From NCBI RefSeq assembly GCF_003573695.1, contig NC_039359.1, positions 79,870,783 to 79,934,782 of the forward strand: a stretch of 64,000 bases of DNA, given 5' to 3'. The notes below the pieces were generated by a model, which worked only from the letters and a program-made list of their open reading frames with translations, ran no database searches and was not told the DNA's origin. The DNA is from Papaver somniferum (taxonomy: Eukaryota; Streptophyta; Magnoliopsida; Ranunculales; Papaveraceae). Below are positions 56,047 to 64,000 of the stretch, piece by piece. The translations under genes and the position numbers were made by a program. Each line of letters starts with the position of its first letter. Position 1 is the first letter of the stretch.

Positions 56047-56896
56047 ATCTACCCCTTTGTCAATTTTAGTAACAAAACTATCAATACATATGGAATACAA
56101 AAAAGATAAAGAAACTTTAGTAGCTCCTATTCCACATGTTTAATCTTCAACATTCATTGAAATCTTCGTCACTTCCAAATACTCCAATGATCCCAAAGGT
56201 TGTAAGTTTAGCATCACCGTTGTTGAAGATCCGTAGATATAACAATGAGAAAGCATCGGTCTTGATCATTGTTATACAATGTCATAGTAGTATTACACGG
56301 TGTCAAAGTCCAATTGTATCATAACTTCAACAATAATACTATGGTGATTTGTATCACTCCCCCTTAGTCAATACTCCATCTCACATGGAAACCACTCGCC
56401 CTTACACAATTATCCGAAAACCATATGAATTTGTAGTGTGAACTACATATTAATTTCTCCCCCTTTTTGTCAATAAAATTGGAAAAGGTACAAGAACGGT
56501 ATCATAATGAAATTTCCGTAAGAAACATTTCATGACTAAAATAAAAAACATACATACCATCTAATTTAGATGCAATCATATAGCCAATGCTAATAACATT
56601 CATCAAGGAGTTTAAAAGATACAAGATAACCCCTTTAAAATTCCACAGCCGCACATCCCTCAAGATATGACCATTAAGCACAAGTTCAAAGAAGTCTCCC
56701 CCATTTGATGTCGTTCCCAAGGTAACAACAAGAGCGACCTTAATTTCAGAAGAAAAGAAGGATTTTGAAACAAAAATGACACTAATAGGACAAAAAAAAC
56801 CCTACAGAAACTGAACAGGAGTAAACCTACTGGAGTTTCAAACTCAATTGCCCAAAAGATAGAGATTATAATAGGGGCAAGAGTTATAAAGACGTT
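56047..56896 (-). other. B- left unit, 3' untranslated region and PPT
   Basis: PPT (minus GACAAAGGGGTAGAT) next to the LTR. Matches 59975-60822. A 72-codon minus frame (56502-56720; paralogue 60428-60646) is conserved between the two copies but unrecognised. Confidence 0.6.
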
Positions 56897-57430
56897 TTAA
56901 TGAACCGAAACAACACCAATAGACTGCCGCAAGTGTTGAAACGTAGTAGTGTCTAATGGTTTGGTAAGAATATCAGCCAATTGTTGTTCAGAAGGCACAA
57001 ATTCCATACCTATGATACCATTTTCATAGAGATCACGAATAAAATGGCACCTTATGTCAATGTTCTTTGTTCTTGAGTGCTCAACGGGATTCTCAGTGAT
57101 TCGAATCTCACTAGAGTTATCACAAAAGATTTTCATTATTCGAGTATCAACTCCATAATCATCTAGCATTTGTTTCATTCATAGGAGTGGAGTACAACAT
57201 GATCCAGCAAAAATATATTCTGCCTCACATGTAGACAGGGATTGAGAATTTTATGCCAAGCGACTAGATCCAGTCCTACATAGTAGAAACCCCCTGATGT
57301 ACTTTTTCTGTCTTCTACACATCCTGCCCAATCAACATCTTAATAAGCAGATGGATCAGTGTTAGTATCAAAAGTGTAAGATAAACCATACCCAACAGTG
57401 TGATTAATATATCGAATGATCTTCTTTACA
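56897..57430 (-). pseudogene. RNase H fragment, left B- unit
   Basis: The minus strand reads MKQMLDDYGVDTRIMKIFCD, NIDIRCHFIRDLYENG and EQQLADILTKPLDTTTF, the C-terminal half of copia RNase H with the LADILTKPL signature. Upstream scraps (to 57430) carry the SDxDW/DRKSTSGG region with stops. At about 57431 the RNase H sequence jumps directly into the element's 5' leader, so gag, protease, integrase and RT are deleted. Confidence 0.8.
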
Positions 57431-57529
57431 GTTGGCTTTTATACCTGGTGAAGTGTCAATTGAGACTTTATGGTCCATATAATCAGATCTCTACAAACAC
57501 AGACTTTTGAGGTCTTTGAACGTGTTTGC

Positions 57530-57545
57530 CTGCTCTGATACAAGT
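57530..57545 (-). other. primer-binding site of left B- unit
   Basis: The minus strand reads ACTTGTATCAGAGCAG right after the LTR end (…TTTTTCA), an initiator-Met PBS with one change. Confidence 0.8.
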
Positions 57546-59974
57546 TGAAAAAGCAGGGGTCTAACAACACCACCCAATATTTCTCTTAGCAATTTGTATG
57601 GACTAACTCCGAAATACTTTCTAGAGAATCAACTAGACAGTCAGACTCAATCTAGGTAAAAGTATCTCAAGGAGTTAATATCTCTCTCCTGTTTTGATTT
57701 ACTCGAGCTAATAAAAATCAGCGAGTCTTTAATCAAACACAAGGAATAACTTGGATGGTACCAAAGACCAATATCCAAGGATCAATCAATGACAATCAAC
57801 AACGAAAGGTTGGATTTCTCTAATTGATGATCTAACACACAACCTGTATTATTTCAATTATAAAGATAAAACAATATAATGCGGAAACTGAAATAACACA
57901 GAAACCATAAATTTTGTTAACGAAGAAACCAGAAATGCAGAAAAAACCCCGGGACCTAGTCCAGATTGAACAAACACTATATTAAGCCGCTACAGACACT
58001 ATCCTACTCCAAGCTAACTTCGGACTGGACTGTAGTTGAACCCCAATCAGTCTCCCACTGATCCAAGGTACAGTTGTACTCCCTACACCTATGATCCCAG
58101 CATGATACTGCGCACTTGATTCCCTTAGATGATCCACCCACAACTAAGAGCGACCCAAAATCGTACGCTTTAACAATAAACAAATATGTCTCTCACAGAA
58201 AAGTCTATAAAAGGATCAATCTGTCTCCCACAGAAAAACCCTAAAGTTTTTGTTCCGTCTTTTGATAATAATCAAGGTGAACAGGAACCAATTGATAATC
58301 CGGTCTTATATTCCCGAAGAACAGCCTAGATAAATCAATCACCTCACAACAATCTTAATCGTATAGTAGCGAAACAAGATGTTGCGTAATCACAAACAAT
58401 GAGACGATGATGTTTGTGACTACTTTTTATATCTTGCCTATCAGAGATATTAATCTCAAGCCAATCAATCTGATTGTACTCGTACGATAGAAGATGCAAG
58501 ATCAGATCACACAACTACGATGAAAGTAGTATCGGTCTGGCTTCACAATCTCAATGAAGTCTTTAAGTCGTTAACCTAGTTTTAAAAAACCAAAGGTTAA
58601 AGGAGAAACGACTCTAGCACACAAACTAGTATTACACGTGAGGTGTGGGGATTGGTTTTGCATAGTTGCTAGATGTCCCCTTATATAATCTTTCAAATCA
58701 GGGTTTCTCCTTGGTCACAAAGCAAACAATATCCACCGTTAGATGAAAACCTGATTCAGATTCAAGCTAATATTTCTCAACCGTTAGATAAAAAACTTAG
58801 CTTGTTATACATAAATGAAATGTACGCTTCTAGGTTTGTTAACCGTACCCAAACGCGTACATTGTTGGTTCAACAATAGTTAACCAAAAGGTTAGCCATA
58901 TGAGCATTTCATACCAACCATATTCTTCTTCACCATAACTAGTTCAAGTGACTCAAATGAACTAGTTAGAGATTTGTTCAATTGCAAGGAAATCTTATGT
59001 AGTACACAAGACACAATTGAAGCAAAGATGATTTGATTCACTTGAATCGGTTCATGAACTTTATAGACACGGTTTGCAATTTGCATTCCTTAGTCTTTAT
59101 AAGTTTAAGTTCAGAAATCATCTTCAGATATATAACCTTCTTAAGTTCGCACACTAGGTTCGCAGACTTATGCAACCGGGCAGAGTTTACAAACTCCAGC
59201 AGAAAATCTCGGCAAAGACTTTCCGCCGGTTCGCGGATTGGTACTCACGTAACAAGTTTGTCAACTCCAGCAAAATTTCTCGGGATGAGAAATTCGGTAG
59301 TTCGCGGACTGAGTTCGCGGACTTGGCAACAAGCCATTCTTCCGGTTTCTCTTGATCAACAAAGTTCGCAAACTTTGGTTCAAGGAATAGGACTTATGCA
59401 CATATGTGTTTCCACAACAATACTTATGTCCATCATTGGTTATGTAATCTAAACTCTCATTCCAACCATTGAAACATTCTTAGAGGATGTTATGTAGTTG
59501 TTACACCATTTCTCGTCAAAGCAATTTTCAAAGTGATTGAAACATATCATGACTTTCGTCACTAGGTAAAGATAAACATGGTCGAAGCGAAACGCTTACC
59601 AACACATATTTTGAGATATAGATAGGCAAGGTATACTCGGCTCGAAATACAAAATGTGTATAATCTAAGTCTATATATAGCATACGACTTTTTGTCTCAA
59701 GAAGTAGGAGACAAAGTAGATAGAATTTTGAGTGACAGATAAGTTCAAGTCTTCACATACCTTTTTGTCGAGAAGTTCCATTGGTTCCTTGAGTAGTTCT
59801 TCTTCTTGTATGATGAATCTCCATGAAGTCCTTGAGCTCAACTACACTTTCAATCCTATTCCGAGACTTAGATATAGTAGACTAGAAATCAAGACTTATA
59901 GTTTTGATCACTAACATTGAAAAACATGCTTGAGATAGCAACGCATGCGAGTTCGACCGAGGAATGCTCTAACA
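57546..59974 (-). repeat. central LTR of B- (2,429 bp, complete)
   Basis: Minus strand TGTTAGAGCATTCCTCGG at 59974 to TTTTTCA at 57546. It is the only complete B LTR in the window and gives the reference for the interrupted B+ LTR (58253 region) and the truncated left LTR. Confidence 0.9.
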
Positions 59975-60822
59975 ATATCCCTCTTTGTCAATTTTAGTGA
60001 GAAAACTATCAATACATATGGAATACAAAAAAGATAAAGAAACTTTAATAGCTCTTATTCCACATGTCTAATCTTCAACATTCCTCGAAATCTTCGTCAC
60101 TTCCAAGTACTTCAATGATCCCAATGGTTGTAAGTTTAGCATCACTGTTGTTGAAGATCCGTAGATATAACAATGAGAAAGCATCAGTCTCGATCATTGT
60201 TATACAGTGTCATAGTGTTATTACACAATGTCAAAGTCCAATTGTATCACAACTTCAACAATAATACTATGGTGATATGTATCACTACCCTTTAGTCAAT
60301 ACTCCATCTCACATGGAAACCACTCCCCTTACACAATGATCCGAAAACCATATGTATTTGTAGTGTGAACTACATATTAATTCTCCCTCTGTCTGTCAAT
60401 AAAGTTGGCAAAGGTACAAGACCGGGATTATAATGAAATTTCCGTAAGAAACATTTCATGACTAAAAGAAAAAACATACATACCATCTAATTTAGATGCA
60501 ATCATATAGCCAAAGCTAATAGCATTCATCAAGGAGTTTAAAATATACAAGATAACCCCTTTAAAATTCCACAGCCGCACACCACTCAAGATATGACCAT
60601 TAAGCACAAGTTCAAAGAACTCTTCCCCATATGATTTCATTCCCAATGGAACAACAAGAGCGACCTTAATTTCAAAAGAAAAGAAGGATTTTGAAACAAA
60701 AATGACACTAACAAGAAAAAAACAACCCTACAGAAACCGAACTGGAGTAAACCTACTGGAGTTTCAAACTCAATTGCCCAAAAGATAGAGATTAGCATAG
60801 GGGCGAGAGTTATAGAGACGTT
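59975..60822 (-). other. B- right unit, 3' untranslated region and PPT
   Basis: PPT (minus ACAAAGAGGGATAT) at 59975-59990. The rest is AT-rich and aligned with 56047-56896. Confidence 0.6.
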
Positions 60823-61440
60823 TTAATGAACCAAAACAACACCAATAGACTTCCACAAGTGTTGAAACGTAGTTGTGTCTAATGGTTTGGTAAGAATATC
60901 AGCCAATTGTTGTTCGGAAGGCACAAATTCCATATTTATGATACCATTTTCATAGAGATCACGAATAAAATGGTACCTTATGTAAATGTGCTTTTTTCTT
61001 GAGTTCTCAACGGGATTCTCAGTGATTCGAATCGCACTAGATTTATCACAAAAGATCTTCATTATTCCAGTATCAACTCCATAATCAGCTAGCATTTGTT
61101 TCATCCATAGGAGTTGAGTACAACATGATCCAGCAACAATATATTCTGCCTCACATGTAGACAGGGATTGATAATTTTGCTTCTTGCTATGCCAAGATAC
61201 AAGATTCAGTCCTACATATTAGAAACCCCCTGATGTACTTTTTCTGTCTTCTACACATCCTTCCCAATCAACATCTGAATAAGCAGATAGATCAGTGTTA
61301 GTATCAAAAGTGCAAGATAAACCATACCCAACAGTGTGATTAATATATCTAATGATCTTCTTTGTAGCTGCCAGATGAGATACAAAGGCTACCAATAATA
61401 GATCGATACAAATTTTGATCCTCTTTTGCTTCTTTCTCAT
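60823..61440 (-). pseudogene. copia RNase H, right B- unit
   Basis: Order on the minus strand: TVGYGLSCTFDTNTDLSAYS then DVDWEGCVEDRKSTSGGF (first catalytic Asp); CEAEY region in between (about 61130-61170); FCDKSSAIRITENPV (Asp); HIYIRYHFIRD; LADILTKPLDTTTF. It removes the RNA of the RNA:DNA hybrid during reverse transcription. A frame break or stop near 61219 separates the two halves. Confidence 0.85.
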
Positions 61441-62004
61441 CTCTATGTAGTTTACCAGTAGTGGTCATAGGTGTTAATTTTGGGGAAGATTTATCCAGAC
61501 CGAACCTTGTCACAAGGTCTCGAGCATACTTCTCTTACGATAAGTAAATTCCATCTTTATGTTGTTGATTTTGTAATCCTATGAAGAATTTTAATTCACC
61601 ATCATTGCTCATTTTAAATTCTTTAGCAAGAGATACTTGGAAGTCCTTTGCAAATTTTTCAGAAGTTGATCTATAGATAATATCATCTACATAGATTTGA
61701 GCAATAACCACATCTTTCCCACTACATTTGGTAAACAAAGTTTTATCAGCTCCGCCTCTTGAATAACCTTTTCTAATGAGAGAAGTGGTAAGTTTTTCAA
61801 ACCAGGCTCTAGGTGCTTGTTTCAACCCATACAATGCCTTTTTGAGCTTTAGCACATGATCTGGGAAATCAGGATTTTCAAACCACTTAGGTTGAGCGAC
61901 ATAGACTTCCTCCTTTAAAATTCCGTTTAGGAACGCGGATTTTATATCCATTTGAAACAACTTAACCTTAAGAAAACAAGTTGATGGTATTTTCAATGAT
62001 GTTG
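61441..62004 (-). pseudogene. copia reverse transcriptase, C-terminal two thirds
   Basis: The minus frame 61535-61996 has [36 protein letters not shown], the catalytic YVDD in [15 protein letters not shown], and KFFIGLQ. A shifted continuation gives YARDLVTRFGLDKSSPKLTP (about 61445-61530). The N-terminal part of RT, and everything upstream of it, is missing because an E-family LTR starts at about 62005. One frameshift at about 61535. Confidence 0.85.
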
Positions 62005-63472
62005 TAGTAGTAATAGGTTCATTGAGACTTGTGAAAGCAAAATATTTTAGATTTATTGAAATTTAAAAACAAAAAAAAACTTAATTCAAGATTATTAGGA
62101 ATAATCAAGACACTGATTCCACTATCACACATGAATAAATTATGGCAAATAATCCAAAACTCTAATTATCTTTTAAGTCCCTTATTTCTTAATTCACAAA
62201 TAATTAAACATATTCTCAAATGTTAATTGTATTCCCCCAAGCATAGACTATCAATTGATTAAACAAAGTATAATCTATCAAATTGAATCACAAGTAATTA
62301 AGAAAATTATGTAAACATTTAAAAACTCTGCAAAAGCACTAATTGAGTGAATTATAATTAAAAATTAGAGAAGATGAAATAGTTACCCATTATTCATGTG
62401 TAAATAGCTTCATCCATTGCCTTGGTTAAGCGAGAATTTAGCCTCTCATCATGTTGGAAACACACTCAGATTTCGATTTCATTGCTCAAAAATGGTTTAC
62501 AAATGATGAAAAGGGAGAAATAATTCAAAACCGGGTTTGTAACAATTATATTTGTTACAAACCAAAGAACAATACAGAGGATGTTCCACTGTTATTGTAG
62601 CTCTAAGACTGTCACTGAACAGTCGCAAATACTATAGCAAAATAAGACTGCTTCTTGAGGTCTTATGTTCTTCGTGTTCTTTAGTGGAAGCAGCAGCAAC
62701 AGGTTTCTCTGGTGATCGTATTTCGCCTCTGTGATGTTCCAAATCCTTCCCAAACTCTCTGTCCCACTTTTAATAACCCTCAGCACCCTTTATATACTCT
62801 CCAGAATAGAAAAGACTCGCCAATAACTCCGGATAATCTTCATTTACTCGATAATATTCTTCACTGCCAGTCACAGTATTTCTTCCCTTTTTACAGCTTC
62901 TCACGCGTCTGTAGCCATCCAACATACTATTATTTGTCTTCTACACGTTTCTTCTCCAGTTTAGCACACACCAAACACGTCTAAATCTTGTGCAATCCCG
63001 TGATAACCTCTTTCGAGAATAAACTCCCCTGTTTTGTTCTCGCGGAATATCCAACCAAACTGGATCGAACCAAAGGCCTTTACCAAGCCTGATAATCCCA
63101 ATCACGTCAACCCAAAGAGTTTCATCCGTTTAGTCTCTTTGATTCCCGTCAAAAATGCGAACCCTAAATCTGCCATAACCTGTGAGCTTTTCCCGCCAAA
63201 ACTGGATTTTTGAAATGATGAAGATTGTGTCCTTCTAACCAAACCGGGGGTGCAAATAGTAGGAGCCCAACTGATGTGCCCCTTACCCTGAATGAGGATT
63301 CCTTTAGTACTTTTCTCCGGGGGTCCAAATAGCACTTTTCGAGAAACTTTTTCCACACAAGTGTATTTCTCCAAAAACACCTACAAACACACAAAACATC
63401 AAAATTAGTACAAGAATCGAGTTCCAACAATACAGACATTGAGGACAACCTATACACAAAACTGTGTCTATA
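62005..63472 (-). repeat. 3' LTR of an E-family element
   Basis: Reverse-orientation match to solo LTR E: start TATAGACACAGTTTTGTG at 63472 (minus), shared TTGTACTAATTTTGNTGTTT, AACAAATATAATTGTTACAAA and TTTCACAAGTCT near the end. A TATATAAAGGG motif (minus, about 62787-62797) is the likely promoter. The lower edge is uncertain by about 25 bp (61980-62010). Confidence 0.75.
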
Positions 63473-64000
63473 GAATACCCCCAAACCTATTATTTGCTAG
63501 TCCTCGAGAAAATCTAATCTAGATAATAAAATGACTACACTTAGCACATGAAGCAAGCCGTTAAACCGCTAGGTGGCCCTAGAGGCGGAGTGTTGTCTCC
63601 GGAGGGTTTACCAGAGGTGTACCCACAAAACCTTTACTCCAAAATCTAGCTATCTACGCAAAACCTTGGAAGGCACTAAAGAATCTCCTTGGTTGGCATA
63701 CTCTCATTGACTACAGGAGGAAGTACCCTGATGCGAAATTCCAATTACTGTACACGAGTTTGCACTCAGCATACTAAAATTCATATATAAGTGACAGAGC
63801 TCTACTCAGATAGTTTCTGGACATCATAACCAGAGTCAACCAATCACATGAAAAGATCAAGAAGATGGATAAATAGAAAAATAGATGGTTTAAAGTGAGC
63901 GGTGTTTCCCATATCTGTATGAAGGCCACTACTAGGATGAACCTATCCTAATGGACTAAGATACCGGTCTGACTAATATCAACACAGCTGGCATATACAA
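63473..64000 (-). other. PPT and interior of the E-family element (cut by window)
   Basis: The PPT (minus AGGTTTGGGGGTATT) adjoins the LTR, preceded by CTCGAGGACTAGCAAATAAT, wording common just before the 3' LTR of plant gypsy elements. The remaining 500 bp has no coding frame that I recognise. Confidence 0.6.

Larger units (their letters stand above)
54322..62004 (-). mobile_element. tandem copia elements B- (LTR-interior-LTR-interior)
   Basis: The left LTR (54322-56046) and central LTR (57546-59974) flank a collapsed interior. A second interior (59975-62004) with RNase H and RT lies right of the central LTR. The central LTR is thus the 3' LTR of the right unit and the 5' LTR of the left one. 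PPTs precede both LTR starts (56047-56065, 59975-59990). A PBS for initiator-Met tRNA follows the central LTR. All reading is on the minus strand. Confidence 0.8.

Overview
The window is plant nuclear DNA made almost entirely of transposable elements. The evidence is LTR retrotransposons with plant-type Ty1/copia and Ty3/gypsy domains, unusually long LTRs (1.6-3.6 kb), Stowaway-type MITEs, a Helitron end, and one fragment of a plant F-box gene. It suggests a large-genome flowering plant, probably a eudicot; the species cannot be told from sequence alone. No intact host protein-coding gene is visible. Boundaries below were found by eye from terminal TG/CA, primer-binding sites (PBS), polypurine tracts (PPT) and target-site duplications (TSD).

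Layout. 1-1.8 kb: minus-strand remnant of an F-box gene. 1.9-2.3 kb: degenerate MITE. About 3.2-6.85 kb: Helitron-like segment ending in a perfect hairpin plus CTAG, with a replication-protein-A-like exon. 6,906-7,217: clean Stowaway MITE. 7.2-49.3 kb: a nest. The outer element B+ is a copia-type element (initiator-Met PBS). Copia-type element A (7,858-42,252; TSD agacg/atacg), which has only gag, sits inside the 5' LTR of B+. A contains two Tat-like gypsy elements in minus orientation: C (13,705-27,119; TSD atgtt) and D (27,612-38,920; TSD agtgg). D contains solo LTR E (32,276-33,841; TSD atcct). A separate solo LTR G (44,231-46,067; TSD aattt) interrupts the B+ interior. A third Tat-like element, F (49,292-54,321), entered the 3' LTR of B+ and is cut off at its right end.

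54.3-62.0 kb holds minus-strand copia elements of the same family as B, arranged LTR-interior-LTR-interior with a shared central LTR. One interior is collapsed to a piece of RNase H; the other keeps RT and RNase H. 62.0-64.0 kb is the 3' LTR and start of the interior of a minus-strand relative of E, running out of the window.

None of the elements looks autonomous: every coding region has stops, frameshifts or large deletions. The most unusual content is (i) a spliced-looking antisense gene in C with a plant-mobile-domain-like segment, (ii) arrays of hairpins and palindromes inside the C LTRs, (iii) 193-214 bp and 69-74 bp tandem arrays inside the D and F LTRs, and (iv) rearranged, repeat-rich D and F interiors that keep only protease and antisense-gene scraps.
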